Notes: generated by a model not told the origin, from the letters alone. DNA of 64,000 bases from an uncultured Pseudomonadales bacterium (GCA_943787595.1 CALSNA010000001.1:186001-250000), one strand, 5' to 3'; positions 9,730 to 19,398 are shown, counted from the stretch's first letter. Translations and numbers: made by a program.

Positions 9730-10603
9730 TGTAATCTCCGCGAAAAACCGGATCAGTTATAAGTAGAAAATACTCGTAAACTAGCCAGAGGAATTTTCTA
9801 TGAAACGATCACGTCATACCGGCTTAAAGCAAGCAGAGTCAGACCCTGCTGTCACAGACCTGTGCCAAAACACGGCATGAGGAGTGCGACTTTCTACAAA
9901 TAGCGCACCAAATAGGCCGGTATGGATGCGTCTTTGATGAAGCGCATGAATGAACTTGGGGACGGAAATGCATAAATTACGGACTGGTTGTTACCTTTAA
10001 CCAGGACTAACAAATGCTGGTGCTTTGGGTTATGTTTTTTATATTTACGTAACATCAAAGGCTATCGCTGGAATCACAAGCGTGTGTACCGTATTTACCG
10101 TGAGCCAGAGCTAGACCCAAGGATCAATCCCGGGAGCAGAATAAAACGCGACAAGCCCGATGTACTAAGTGCTCCCACAGCGGTGAACCAGGTATGGTCG
10201 ATGAATGTTATGAGTGACGTACTGGCTGATGGTTGTCCTTTGCGCACTGAAACAAATCATCGGATGGCGAGGAAAGCCTCATGCGATACGCTGTGATAAT
10301 GGGCCTGAGTATATTAGTCAACAGCTGATTGGCTGAGCTAATGATAATCACATAACGCTGTTGTATATGCAGCTAGGCCACAAAATGCCTGTATCGAACG
10401 ATTTAACCGAACGGCTCGATATGAATGTCTGGAGTTGCATCTATTTAACAATATCGAACACGCGCAATTATTAGCGACGCAGTGGCTTTGGGCATACAAT
10501 AACGAACGGCCACATATGGCAATTGGAGGCGTACCGCCTCGGTGACTACTGGGTGTGGCTTCATCCTCTACTTATGGCTGATATTATTAATGAGGGGATT
10601 ACA
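9730..10603 (+). mobile_element. IS3-type insertion sequence relic with both inverted repeats
   Basis: The left end (9730-9766, TGTAATCTCC...ATAAGTAG) and right end (10568-10603, CTACTTATGG...GGGGATTACA) are imperfect inverted repeats of about 36 bases starting TGTAATC. They bracket IS3-family orfA and orfB remnants. At 874 bp it is shorter than a typical 1.2-kb member, so internal sequence is lost. No convincing target duplication remains. Confidence 0.75.
9800..10545 (+). pseudogene. IS3-family transposase OrfA/OrfB remnants
   Basis: OrfA starts at 9800 with the usual MKRSRxT opening and soon hits stops; a later piece reads GGMDASLMKRMN-like in a shifted frame. OrfB pieces follow: GYRWNHKRVYRIYRE, INPGSRIKRDKPDVLS, VNQVWSMNVMSDVLADG (first Asp region, mutated), CDNGPEYISQQLI-like, and finally WAYNNERPH. 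Many frameshifts and stops; non-functional. Confidence 0.8.
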
Positions 10604-11003
10604 GATCATCGCATGGCCACAGATTTGACTGGCAAGGCCATGATGACAGCCTGTAACCGACGCCAGCCATTTGTTTGTTTTTATTTCGTGTTTATTTACC
10701 ATCTATCAAGATCAGTAAAACTCTCTTTTTCGAGAAGAGGTACTAGATTTGGTCTGCACTAATTCAGATAATGCTGATACGCATTGGTGGATGCTATTTG
10801 ATTGAGAACGGTTTTTTTGAAGCAACTTGTTCTCTTTAATTATTGCTTTGCAACTGTATATGTCTATCCGTTCTGTGCCCAAAATATAAATTTTATAGTG
10901 GTTGGTGTGGTTCCTAACCTTACTTCTAACACTAAATGAAAAAGTTATTGAAACTTAATCGTATTAATGCGCCATAAAAATGCTGGTCCGCAATGTGTGA
11001 GAT
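10604..11003. other. Non-coding stretch between the IS relic and the island
   Basis: No supportable gene and no recognisable RNA. I searched for a counterpart of the guaA-side repeat CTCCCACTCA here as a left island boundary and found none, so the left edge of the island is undefined. Confidence 0.5.
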
Positions 11004-11579
11004 CTATCCTATTTGGATTTTTCGATAAAAAGGTGGCCACTTATGAATATATGGTTTCGTCTCTATTACTTGAAGACCAGCCTCAACGAACAAGTTCCCT
11101 AAGTTCATCGAACTCCAACTGTACAAGTGAAAATTAATATCATTGGGCTTCCATCGATAATTAATACTATCGCAAGGGACAACAAAATGCATTTTTCCAC
11201 CTTTTTTCAAAAGCGGCAGAAGAGATTTTAGTTCCAAAAGGGGATTTAGAGTATGCTCAAGCGCATTATTTGAAGTAATCATGTCCACACATCCCTCACC
11301 TCGCTCATCTAAAAGTGCTTGTGGTGAAATAAATGGAAGAACTCCGTTATCTCTGATTTGCTGATGAGCAGACTCATTAACTTCCACTCCCAAACGTTTT
11401 TGACAATCCAGGTTTGCTAATAAGAAACCACCACCATAACCAAAATCTATAACAGTATCGTTAGAGCAGATGCTCCTTTTGAACTTGAAAGCATTAGCCT
11501 TTCCACCAAAGACTCCGATTTTTCGCTGCCATTCAAAATAATTAGAATCGTAATGTTTGCTTGCATTTGGGGTAGGCAT
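11004..11579 (-). CDS. SAM-dependent methyltransferase (class I), probably 3'-truncated
   Basis: 191 residues of a class I methyltransferase similar to the Methyltransf_23 type found in glycan clusters. It has a SAM-binding loop DFGYGGGFLLANL (about 68-80), an acidic end of strand 2 (GVEVNES), and SNNALEHTLNPLLELKSLLP at motif III. The end YRKIQIG looks abrupt, where relatives usually continue, so the C-terminus may be cut at the left edge of the island. It lies downstream of a SEWYD remnant. Likely target: a surface glycan or lipid intermediate (inference). Confidence 0.75.
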   Translation of the reverse strand: MPTPNASKHYDSNYFEWQRKIGVFGGKANAFKFKRSICSNDTVIDFGYGGGFLLANLDCQKRLGVEVNESAHQQIRDNGVLPFISPQALLDERGEGCVDMITSNNALEHTLNPLLELKSLLPLLKKGGKMHFVVPCDSINYRWKPNDINFHLYSWSSMNLGNLFVEAGLQVIETKPYIHKWPPFYRKIQIG

Positions 11580-11799
11580 TTATCTCTCTTAATAATTTTA
11601 AAAAATTAGTCTATTTGATTACAATATAATCCTATATCAATTTAAATATTCTTAGATTAAACCTCTTAATCTAAGTCTGGCAAGTCGGTCTTATTGTCGA
11701 TCAACATCTTACACATAACCACGCACTACGCTGCTTACCTATACTGCGTGAAGTTACTAAACGCAGTAAATTTCCAAGACTTACATCTGTACCCAAAGT

Positions 11800-12219
11800 C
11801 TAGGCCGCTATCAAGCCAAATTTGCAAAATAGCACCATCTGCAACGATTTCTTGCAGTATTTCTAGCGCATCTTCGCAAATGCATTCAAACTGGGTATCT
11901 AACTTATACGCTACAGATTTTTTTCATAGTGTTTGAGCTCACCTGGTTTGTCTTTGAGTTATTTGCGCAGTTCTAGCTTTTCTTGCCATTCAGCTTCAAT
12001 CTGTGCGTACTAATATACACTTAGCTAAGTTTACAGCTGACGATTTTCCACGTTTTTTTCATGCTTAAAGCGTGCTGATATTTCTTCCAGTTTTCCTGGT
12101 TGTTTCTCTTCGTCTTTTGTAAGTTCTGCGCGAAGTGGATTAGCTTTATCAATTCGTTCTCGTACTAACTTACGAAAGTCACTCTTTGGCTGTTTCTGGC
12201 TGTCGTACCACCCACTCAT
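11800..12219 (-). pseudogene. SEWYD-family core protein, degenerate copy
   Basis: Starts 8 bases after the ABC-transporter stop as MSGWYDSQKQPKSDFRKL. The coiled segment and the later QEIV..DGAILQIW-type region are visible only through several frameshifts and stops. The intact relative is at 33622-34323. It keeps the rule that a SEWYD gene closes the cargo segment. Confidence 0.75.
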
Positions 12220-12226
12220 ACATGTA

Positions 12227-13972
12227 TCAACTATTGATATTTCGCTCAATGATCTTAGATATACCCCCATCTGTTAATTCAATTACTCGATCACAATGCT
12301 CAGTTGTTGACAGTCGGTGCGCAATAACAATAATCGTCCTTGTACCTTTCAAATTATTGATGGCCGAAACAATTTCACTTTCTGTTTCATTATCAAGTGC
12401 GCTAGTTGCCTCGTCGAAAATAAGGGTAGATGAATTACGATAAAGTGCACGGGCAATGCCAATTCTTTGTTTCTGGCCTCCAGACAAGCGAACACCTCGC
12501 TCTCCAAGCTGAGTATTAAGACCGTCTGGAAGCGATGAAATAAATTCTTCAAGCTGAGATTCTACGACTACTCCATTCATCCTTTTCGTATCAATGCTGT
12601 CTTCGGGCAATCCGAATGCAATATTCCGTCGAATGCTATCATCAAGAAGAAAAATATCTTGTTGTACATATCCAATCAGCTGTTGCCACGCTGTATTTTT
12701 TTCATGAATGTTTATACCGTCTACTAGAATTGCCCCTGAACTTGGTGTTAACAGACCCAGCACTACGTCCGCTAACGTGCTTTTTCCTGCGCCACTTTTA
12801 CCGATAATACCAATACTCATACCTCTTTTGATAGAAAGCGAGATGTTGCATAACGAAAATTCGATTGAGCCAGGATATTGATAGCATAAATCTTGAATTT
12901 CGATACTGCGTTCAAATGTCAAAGCGGGAGTATCTGATTGATCAATTATCATACTAGAACAAACCGCATTAGATGTGTTTAGTTGTTCGTTCATGTTAAT
13001 AACAACTGGTTCAGCAAAGCGGAGCAAGTTGAGTGCAGAAATGACGCGATTAGAAGAAGGTAATAATCTAAATGCAGCTAAACTAAAAACACCTAATGCT
13101 GGGATAGCCTGAAGAAAATTCTCATTACTTAGTGTAACAAACAGCATTAGAACTGATAAAAAAAGCACACCAATCGTTTCGAGGTACATCCTGGGAATTT
13201 GCCCCAACACATGTTGCTTGGTAGACACAGCTGACAATATCAAATTGTAATTAGAGAACTGTTTTAAAAAATATTCCTCTTTTAAAAGCACCTTCACATC
13301 TTTTATTCCACCAAGTGACTCTTGTGATTTTTGTATCAGCATTCCATCGGCATGTAGCCTAACTTTTCCAAGCTTAGACATGTAGTTCCCTATAAATCTT
13401 TGAAACCCATAAGAAAATAAGAACATCAAAGTCATAACTACGATAGTACCTACCGGCTCTAAGACGATAAGAAAAATACCTATACAAATGATTACTATAC
13501 TTTCTGTAGCAATCACTAATAGTGGATTCAGAACGTTATTAACCATTTGATCTGACTCCTTAGTTAGGTTCCGAATAAGTTGGGCTGAGTTTCTCTTAAG
13601 ATAAAATTCATATGGTGCGCCTAGATAATTCTTCATCAGGTTGTTGCTGATTTCAGCTTTAACAGCGTAAGAAAAACGTCCGAGTATCCATGCGAAAAGC
13701 GATAGATAAAGGCCCTTAATTACATAAAATGATACGAAGGCAGCTAGGCTTATTAAAATAAATTCTTTAGTGCTGAGGCCGGGATAAAACGACCCAATGA
13801 GCTGTGTTAATATATTATTATTTCGGCCAATAACGGCCTCCATCAAGGGAATAATAAGACTTATTCCGAGCACCTCAAATCCAGCGCCGATTATCATTGC
13901 AGCAATGATTAATGGAATTTGCCTTATATATTTATTTGGAATGACCGCAAGTATTTCTGAAAAATTTACCAT
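12227..13972 (-). CDS. ABC transporter, lipid-linked oligosaccharide flippase type (PglK/MsbA-like)
   Basis: Half-transporter of 581 residues. Residues 1-320 hold about six membrane helices; 350-575 hold the ATPase. Walker A GIIGKSGAGKST, Q-loop VQQDIFLLDD, signature VRLSGGQKQRIGIARAL, Walker B TLIFDEATSALD and H-loop VIAHRLSTTEHCD are all intact. Proteins of this build flip undecaprenyl-linked oligosaccharides across the inner membrane, which fits the glycan theme of the island. It follows an H-NS-like remnant and precedes a SEWYD remnant, so it is cargo. It could be another lipid exporter. Confidence 0.85.
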   Translation of the reverse strand: MVNFSEILAVIPNKYIRQIPLIIAAMIIGAGFEVLGISLIIPLMEAVIGRNNNILTQLIGSFYPGLSTKEFILISLAAFVSFYVIKGLYLSLFAWILGRFSYAVKAEISNNLMKNYLGAPYEFYLKRNSAQLIRNLTKESDQMVNNVLNPLLVIATESIVIICIGIFLIVLEPVGTIVVMTLMFLFSYGFQRFIGNYMSKLGKVRLHADGMLIQKSQESLGGIKDVKVLLKEEYFLKQFSNYNLILSAVSTKQHVLGQIPRMYLETIGVLFLSVLMLFVTLSNENFLQAIPALGVFSLAAFRLLPSSNRVISALNLLRFAEPVVINMNEQLNTSNAVCSSMIIDQSDTPALTFERSIEIQDLCYQYPGSIEFSLCNISLSIKRGMSIGIIGKSGAGKSTLADVVLGLLTPSSGAILVDGINIHEKNTAWQQLIGYVQQDIFLLDDSIRRNIAFGLPEDSIDTKRMNGVVVESQLEEFISSLPDGLNTQLGERGVRLSGGQKQRIGIARALYRNSSTLIFDEATSALDNETESEIVSAINNLKGTRTIIVIAHRLSTTEHCDRVIELTDGGISKIIERNINS

Positions 13973-14029
13973 TTTATGATATCGCCTTCTTCATAGTGCT
14001 TGGAGATGCAAAATATCTTCCACAAAGAT

Positions 14030-14130
14030 ATTTCATCCCTTCTTCCCCCTCTCAGCAAGCGAACCCTTTAGCACTCCAACAGTAAAGCTAAACCCTTTAC
14101 AAAGATGCTTAACTTCTTTTAGTGCGTTAG
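14030..14130 (-). pseudogene. H-NS-like gene, 3' fragment
   Basis: Matches the second half of the intact gene at 36563-36748 (segment equivalent to LCKEFGFTAGMLKGSLAEGR) with substitutions. The 5' half is missing and is replaced by an eroded unit end. It lies about 55 bases upstream of the ABC-transporter start, the same relative place as in other units. Confidence 0.7.
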
Positions 14131-14239
14131 AGTATTATTTTTTTATTATTATGTATTTATATTGCCGTAATAGTGTGTTTCGCTAATTTGGTAGTTTGTA
14201 CACTTCCTTACGCTTGTGTAACTACTGCAATTCAATAGT

Positions 14240-14571
14240 TTACGTCATCAGCAATTTCAGCTGCGCTAGCTAGCTCGATTGTATTCCTGCCTTTAGCAAA
14301 CTCCAAGCGCTTGCTTCTATGGTACAAAACCAGGTTTATCTTTCCATCAACGCGAGTAGTTCACCAACGCTTAAAACGCTTGGAGGCTTCAGTTTTTTTG
14401 ATTACCTAGTTCTTCGGTAACCTACTTATACTGAGTAGAAGTGAAGTCATTGTTCACTGCAAGTTGGATTTGTTCATCAATCTTTACTACTAGCTTGCGA
14501 CGACGCACAGAGATAGGATTGTTGTGCAGTGGCTTAAATGCCACAAAGTTAAGTGTATCAAGTACAGTCAT
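14240..14571 (-). pseudogene. NPIAVRRR-family (DUF6641-like) core gene, degenerate copy
   Basis: The start region (ATG at 14571, MTVLDTLNFVAFKPL-like) and RRRKLVVKIDEQI segment are clear, then stops and indels interrupt the KRVKRW and AKGxNAIELASAAE parts. The final residues are missing. The intact relative is at 33128-33559. It lies just downstream of the sulfotransferase. Confidence 0.72.
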
Positions 14572-14622
14572 AACAGCTTCCTTAATTGTTAAAGGCATTG
14601 TGCTGTCACTGTTTGGTGGCGG

Positions 14623-15294
14623 TCATCTAAAATTAAATCTCTCGTAGTCTTCTTTGTACAAGTTTTGAATCTTCAATATTAATTCTTCACTTAATTCAGA
14701 TTTTTTTGGTGAAGGTGGTATTAATATTTTTTTAACAAAGCCTTTTATCCCTGCCTGGCTATGCATATTATAACTTTTTACATTTTGTTTCTCCAAAAAC
14801 TTAATTTTCGTATCAAGTTTTTCTGATAAAGCTTCCTCTAGATCAGTCAGGTTATCTTCCAAGTAGAAAACATCACACGTTTTTGGTACGAACCTATTTG
14901 CGGGCAGAAAGTGGTTATCAAATCGAGCTCCAAAAAAATCATTTTTTGATGCAGCGTTTTTCTCCAACTTGGTTAAAAATGATTCGAAGGAAATGTATTT
15001 TCCAATTCGTGCGCGATTATAGTTATAGACTGACAGGATCCGCGTCACTGGGTTTCTTACAACTGTAAACGTATACAAAAAAATATCTGATTTAAAGAGT
15101 AAATCAAAGTCTTTGTAGGTAATATGTTGGGGGCTTGATTGATACCAGACTTCATGTTTATTCTCCCAAAATTCCAGATCCAAAAATGATAATTCATATC
15201 CGCTGTCTACTAGTGTACTTTCAACAGTTGTTCCTCCACACTTTGGTACATGATAAAAGCAAACTAAACCAGAGCTACATTTGAATATGGGCAT
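14623..15294 (-). CDS. Sulfotransferase family protein
   Basis: 223 residues with the PAPS-binding signatures of the Sulfotransfer_2 type: 5'-phosphosulfate loop YHVPKCGGTTVES (about 14-26) and 3'-phosphate motif VVRNPVTRILSVYNY (about 78-92). It transfers sulfate from PAPS, here probably to a carbohydrate. It sits between a DUF6626-like remnant and a NPIAVRRR remnant, so it is cargo of a unit that lost its H-NS-like and SEWYD genes. No frameshift seen. Confidence 0.82.
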   Translation of the reverse strand: MPIFKCSSGLVCFYHVPKCGGTTVESTLVDSGYELSFLDLEFWENKHEVWYQSSPQHITYKDFDLLFKSDIFLYTFTVVRNPVTRILSVYNYNRARIGKYISFESFLTKLEKNAASKNDFFGARFDNHFLPANRFVPKTCDVFYLEDNLTDLEEALSEKLDTKIKFLEKQNVKSYNMHSQAGIKGFVKKILIPPSPKKSELSEELILKIQNLYKEDYERFNFR

Positions 15295-15369
15295 ATAATA
15301 ATACCTATTTTGTGCGACGCATTTTGCTAGGTCCTAAATAAGCCTTGTATTGCATTTAGAGCTTGCTGA

Positions 15370-15515
15370 TGTGATGTTACAGTGTTGTTGGTCAAACCCT
15401 TTTTCCACCACCCCACAGCATCACTATTAATCTGATTGGGCATTGTTCGCTCAGCTCAATAATTGCTTACCAAGCTGCATATGGCGTTTTGCCATCGTCA
15501 TACAGTGTCCTAACT
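15370..15515 (-). pseudogene. DUF6626-like core gene, 3' remnant
   Basis: Nucleotide similarity to 37400-37560, the 3' part and downstream flank of the intact gene at 37418-37732, including the segment for INSDAVGWWKK-like residues and LGKQLLS. Only the C-terminal part remains and its frame is disturbed. Confidence 0.6.
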
Positions 15516-15559
15516 ATTAACTCCGTTAGCAATCACAAAGGGAATTATTATTAAAAATT

Positions 15560-15754
15560 AGTAGTAAAGTTGGTTTTTTATTTTTATGATCAATGACGAA
15601 TTACTAAATTATAGTGCATGCGTAACTCATCAACCACTCTGCACGTCTTTTACACTTGTGTCACTATTGCAATTCAATAGTTTATGCTATAAGCACTTGC
15701 ACAGTGTAAGACGAAGAGCCTGCTTAATCCATACACGTTCTTCTGTTCTTTCGT
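15560..15754 (-). repeat. Unit-end repeat, degenerate copy
   Basis: Resembles the left-end sequence at 22618, 27941 and 32921 (AGTAGTAAxGTT, then the CTTGCACA-GTGTAAGACGAAGA block and the TTCTTCTGTTCTTTCGTTCA tail). Marks the left end of an old unit. Confidence 0.6.
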
Positions 15755-15898
15755 TCACTTGTTCTTCTATGTCACACGTCTGCCAAACATTGCTTACTGT
15801 TCTATTGGTGGATCTAACTCACCAGGTTCAACAGCTTCTTTCGCTTTAAGCAGCACATCAGCAATTTCAGCTGCGCTAGCTAGTTCGATTGCCTTTGC
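15755..15898 (-). pseudogene. NPIAVRRR-family core gene, C-terminal fragment
   Basis: Encodes the tail LASAAEIADVLLKAKEAVEP...DPPIEQ and the RRVT ending, matching the end of the gene at 33128-33559. It is cut at about 15898 by the IS256 fragment. Confidence 0.7.
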
Positions 15899-16410
15899 GC
15901 ACCATATAGACGATACACAGTTGGATTGTCGTCTCAGGGTACTCGGCAGCAATAGCTTCCGGAAAACCTTTGATGCCGTCAAAACAGGCGATTAGCACAT
16001 CGTTAAGTATGTGATTCTTAAGCTCCGTTAGCACTGACAGCCAGCACTTGGCACTTTCCGTTTCAGCCAACCACAGGCCCAGCAACTGCTTGTGTCCTTC
16101 TATATCAATGCACAGCGCCAGATATATCGATTTGTTGATGACACGCTGATTATTGCGGATCTTAAGGACAATGTCGTCCAGATAGAAGATCGGATACAAA
16201 GGGTCCAGTCGCCGAAATTTCCACATCGTAGATTTTCTTCAACAGTAGCAGCAATATCCCGTGTACTTTGACCCTTGGTGTACAAAAACGGAATCTTGTC
16301 ATCAATACCCCGCGTACGTGTTTGTCATTTTGCTATGGCTTTGAGCACAAACGATCCGTTGCGATCTCTAGGCTCATCAATTTTTAGCTTTCCATGCTCG
16401 CTGCGAATAC
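15899..16410 (-). pseudogene. IS256-family (mutator type) transposase fragment
   Basis: Pieces include EPRDRNGSF, DDKIPFLYTKGQSTRDIAATV, then DPLYPIFYLDDIVLKIR with the first catalytic Asp, LGLWLAETESAKCWLSVLTE, and ACFDGIKGFPEAI with the second Asp. The fragment ends at IQLCIVYMVR, before the catalytic Glu. There is an internal deletion and in-frame stops. It sits inside island core genes: the MNKSALQD tail on one side and the NPIAVRRR tail on the other. Confidence 0.85.
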
Positions 16411-16421
16411 ACTTTGGGATT

Positions 16422-16649
16422 TTACCATTGCGGCTCTTGCTTGACTATCTTCGTCTTAGGTACTGCAACAGTGCGTGTCACAGTCTTTGTTTCGGGCTTT
16501 GCCATCTTCCTAGCAAGTGCCACCACACTGCTGCTTGTGTCTAGCATCAACTCAAGTGCAGCCCACTTTGTGTCATCGTCAGCACACTCAATTCCACTGC
16601 GTATTGCGTTTAGGGCTTGTTGGATATCTTGCAAGGCACTCTTGTTCAT
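16422..16649 (-). pseudogene. MNKSALQD-family core gene, 3' end replaced by IS256
   Basis: Starts MNKSALQDIQQALNAIRS and keeps TKWAALELMLDTSSSVVALA and the Val/Thr-rich TVTRTVAVPKTKIVKQ stretch. The Pro-rich C-terminus is then lost at the IS256 junction. It lies downstream of the glycosyltransferase, where a SEWYD gene would be expected, so a deletion joined two units here. Confidence 0.7.
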
Positions 16650-16744
16650 ACTAATTTCAATATCTGTTACCGCACAACTCATAATACGATATGTTTTCCA
16701 ACGTTCAAACACAATATGTTATCCCGCTTTTTTTTTATTTTTGT

Positions 16745-17521
16745 TTAATTATGAACGAGTAAAACTCTAGGGATCTTAGTTACAACAAGCCTTGATCCGC
16801 TCTCGAGCTTTTTCTTTAAAATATTCTCGTAATACGTAGCGTCCGCGGCAAATGATTTATCATCAAACCCCGCATTTTGCGCTAACTCCCTTTCTACAAT
16901 AGCAGCACCTATATCAATATAGTTACGTTTGTATATAACTTCAAAAAATGAATAACTTGGCGCTTCTCGGTTGCCAAAGTTTTTTCGGTTGCCAAGGTTT
17001 TTGTGAGAGTGGATCATGTCAAACATTACCACATCAGGTTTCTGAGAAGCATTATAGGCAATTGCATCGTTAATAAACTCAAGAGCTTTAGGGGCATAAT
17101 AATTATCAGCATTTGTTATCAAAATATATTCCCCAGAAGCTTTCTCTAATCCAATTTCCCGTAAAGAGTGGCCATAGTCATTAAAGCGAATATTAGTACA
17201 TTCGTAGGTAATTCTTGTAGGGTCATCACGGAAGTACTTTTCCATGATACTGCAAAAATCGTCATTGTGACCATCATGCATGACATGCAATTTCCAATTT
17301 TTCTGCGTTTGGTTTACTACGGATTGAACAAAAACTTTTAACTCGCCCAACCTTTCGTAGGACACCGCGACAATGCTAACCGTATGTGCAGTTCCTGTGT
17401 GTTTATTTGTTCTTTCATCATTTACATCGCTGCGTGTTAAATGCACAAATTTTCTTGAATACAATTGATAAATAGCTAAAAATAATCTTGAGTTTTCAAG
17501 CCATTTAAGCGTGTGAGACAT
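16745..17521 (-). CDS. Glycosyltransferase family 2
   Basis: GT-A glycosyltransferase domain of about 225 residues. Nucleotide-binding start TVSIVAVSYERLGELKVFVQ, QTQKNWKLHVMHDGHND, and the metal-binding segment ITNADNYYAP (DxN form of DxD). It would add a sugar to a surface glycan from a nucleotide-sugar donor. The frame is continuous with an upstream H-NS-like gene through a frameshifted join (17522-17722), so it can also be read as a 325-residue fusion. I chose the internal ATG at 17521 as the functional start; this is uncertain. Confidence 0.75.
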   Translation of the reverse strand: MSHTLKWLENSRLFLAIYQLYSRKFVHLTRSDVNDERTNKHTGTAHTVSIVAVSYERLGELKVFVQSVVNQTQKNWKLHVMHDGHNDDFCSIMEKYFRDDPTRITYECTNIRFNDYGHSLREIGLEKASGEYILITNADNYYAPKALEFINDAIAYNASQKPDVVMFDMIHSHKNLGNRKNFGNREAPSYSFFEVIYKRNYIDIGAAIVERELAQNAGFDDKSFAADATYYENILKKKLESGSRLVVTKIPRVLLVHN

Positions 17522-17722
17522 CCCTCTCAAGAAGAGATTTTTATTTTTATTTTTTTGTCCTCCCTCCAGCAAGCGAGCCCTCAAGCATTCCAGCAGTAAA
17601 GCCAAACTTTTTGCACAGACGCTTTTTTTCTTCAGTGCATTGGTGCGTTCGCTCTTCTTGGCTTCAGCCATCTGCTGCTGAATAGCCTCCATTTCAGCTT
17701 TCAATTCGCCATAAGATTTCAT
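17522..17722 (-). pseudogene. H-NS-like gene, frameshifted and fused to the glycosyltransferase
   Basis: Starts MKSYGELKAEMEAIQQQMAE and SERTNAL as in the intact 61-residue protein. After about residue 30 an indel moves the sequence for RLCKKFGFTAGMLEGSL into the next frame, giving SVCAKSLALLLECLRARLLE. The shift removes the native stop and opens the frame into the cargo gene. Confidence 0.75.
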
Positions 17723-17755
17723 CTCATACTTCCATTGGTTAAGTATCAGTCTTAT

Positions 17756-17854
17756 ATTATAGATTTGTTAAGAGGATGAATAGCGCGTTTTTTCTACTTC
17801 GACCTGAACGTGTTGTATAGTGATAAAAGTATTTGTGCAGTGTCTCACTATGCC
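17756..17854 (-). promoter_or_regulatory. H-NS-like gene promoter and leader hairpin (older copy)
   Basis: Minus-strand TATAAT (17756-17761) sits about 35 bases upstream of the H-NS-like ATG. A short stem, GCATAGTG-AGA-CACTGC, lies at 17835-17854. The same arrangement occurs at 27405-27503, 30644-30741 and 36766-36880. Confidence 0.5.
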
Positions 17855-17916
17855 AATCAGCCATAGTGTCAATGATATAGCAAAAGTGCTACAAACTGTG
17901 CACTTTTGACTGGTTT

Positions 17917-18108
17917 TCAGCGCTTTAGTCGGTCACCTTGTTTATTTGGCAACAGTGGTTGTGGACGAATAGGTGTGTGGTCTTTGTTCGCTGCAAGTTG
18001 GATTTGTTCATCTAACTTCACAATCAGTTTGCGACGACGCACAGCAATTGGATTGTTGTTTGCAAGTGGCTTAAATGCAACAAAATTCAGTGTGTCAAGT
18101 ACAGTCAT
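17917..18108 (-). pseudogene. Chimera: NPIAVRRR-family N-terminus joined to MNKSALQD-family C-terminus
   Basis: Reads MTVLDTLNFVAFKPLANNNP and RRRKLIVKLDEQIQLAANKD like the gene at 33128-33559. It then switches to HTPIRPQPLLPNKQGDRLKR, the end of the MNKSALQD family (compare FTPIRPQPPLPNQ at 36958 and the QDNSDKR end at 27565). The switch falls at a shared (D)xTP segment, so it looks like a deletion between two tandem units. Confidence 0.8.
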
Positions 18109-18170
18109 ATCAGCCCCCTTGTAAGCTAAAAGCATCGTGCTTTAACTCTTCAAAGGATGTCATCCGAAAT

Positions 18171-18725
18171 CTAGAAGTGCAGAAATTCAACTTCTCCAGA
18201 ATCTTTTTTTCGAACTGCATGCCCTAAATCGACAACAAGCGTAGATAGTACATGCTTCCAATAAATGCATGATTGCGCCTCGATTGCATTTATATTAATA
18301 AATCTGAATTCTTTTTGTCCAATCAAATCGAACGAACATCTATAGAAAGTTCTATCTTCAGAACTAGTTGCACCCTCAACAAGAAACTTAGCTGTCGAAA
18401 GCTGTGGTAGGAAATCTAACGGTGTCTTATTAAATCGTTTAGATTGAAGATAATCATCTTTGCGCAAATGACATCAATTAAATGATACATAAGCCGCCTA
18501 AATTGTTCGTAATGTCCGCTTTAACAATGCTCTTTAGCTTCAGCATATTCGCACTTCAAGTGCATTTTTGGCAAACTTTGTCCAATCGATAATTATATCA
18601 TTGGCAGATGGAAGTGCTGAGCTAATGATAGCGTTACACGACTTCATAAAAATATAAGAGATTTCTTTGCTATCGCTGTACTCGTAGCTCAAAAATCGAT
18701 TAAATGGAGCTTCAATCTTATACAT
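18171..18725 (-). pseudogene. Unrecognised broken gene
   Basis: Begins MYKIEAPFNRFLSYEYSDS, stops at 18540, and a second open part (KFLVEGATSSEDRTFYRCSF, then LSTLVVDLGHAVRKKDSGEV) runs to 18171. The two pieces probably formed one gene of about 180 residues. No family recognised. It sits between a SEWYD remnant and the chimeric NPIAVRRR copy, the same slot that holds a GIY-YIG gene in the unit at 28477-29080. Confidence 0.4.
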
Positions 18726-19361
18726 TCAGCATCTCTCTATATTGTTTACTGCACGCTGATATTGACGCTTTTCTTTGTGGTAATACGGCTGTCTTCTCTA
18801 AGCCGTTCGTTACTACGTGACGTAACAAGGCTAGGTAGACACACTATGTCTGAACTTAAGTAACTACTAAATTCAAAGCTTATATCCCTATCGAACCAAA
18901 TACGTAGACTGTTGTCATAATGCATAATTTCTTGCAGCATCTCTAGTGCATCCTCACAAAGGCTTTCACTGTTATTGTAGAACGTCTTAGCTGTCGCGTG
19001 TTTACCTCTACTGCTGTAGCCTTCTGCACGGTTATAGTTGAACATAGCTTGCCTTAGCTTTTCTTCATAGCGTTTTGAGTCGCTTAGCTTGTATTTTAGT
19101 TCTTCACGTAGTTCTATCTGTTCTTGCCATTCAGCTTCAATCTGTGCTTACTTATCTTTACTTAGCCAAGTTTGCAGCTGACGATTTTGTACGTTTTTTT
19201 CCACGCCTTAATTGTTCAGCTATACCTTCAAGTTTAGCTAGGCATTTATTTTCTTCATCAGTTAGTGTACGGCGTAGATTAGCTATGTTTAAGTGTTCTT
19301 GTAGTAACTTGCGAAAGTTACCACTTGGTTTCATTTTACAGTCGTACCACTCATTTATCAT
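18726..19361 (-). pseudogene. SEWYD-family core protein, frameshifted copy
   Basis: Starts MINEWYDCKMKPSGNFRKLL. A frameshift follows near a T-run at about 19195, and a stop at about 19149. The middle (NYNRAEGYSSRGKHATAKTF, SLCEDALEMLQEIMHYDNSL, RIWFDRDISFEF) is well preserved, then stops interrupt the last 25 residues. It directly follows the SGNH hydrolase, keeping the cargo-SEWYD order. Confidence 0.8.
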
Positions 19362-19398
19362 GTGGAATAAATTTCTATCTGCACAGAGGAATATAGTT

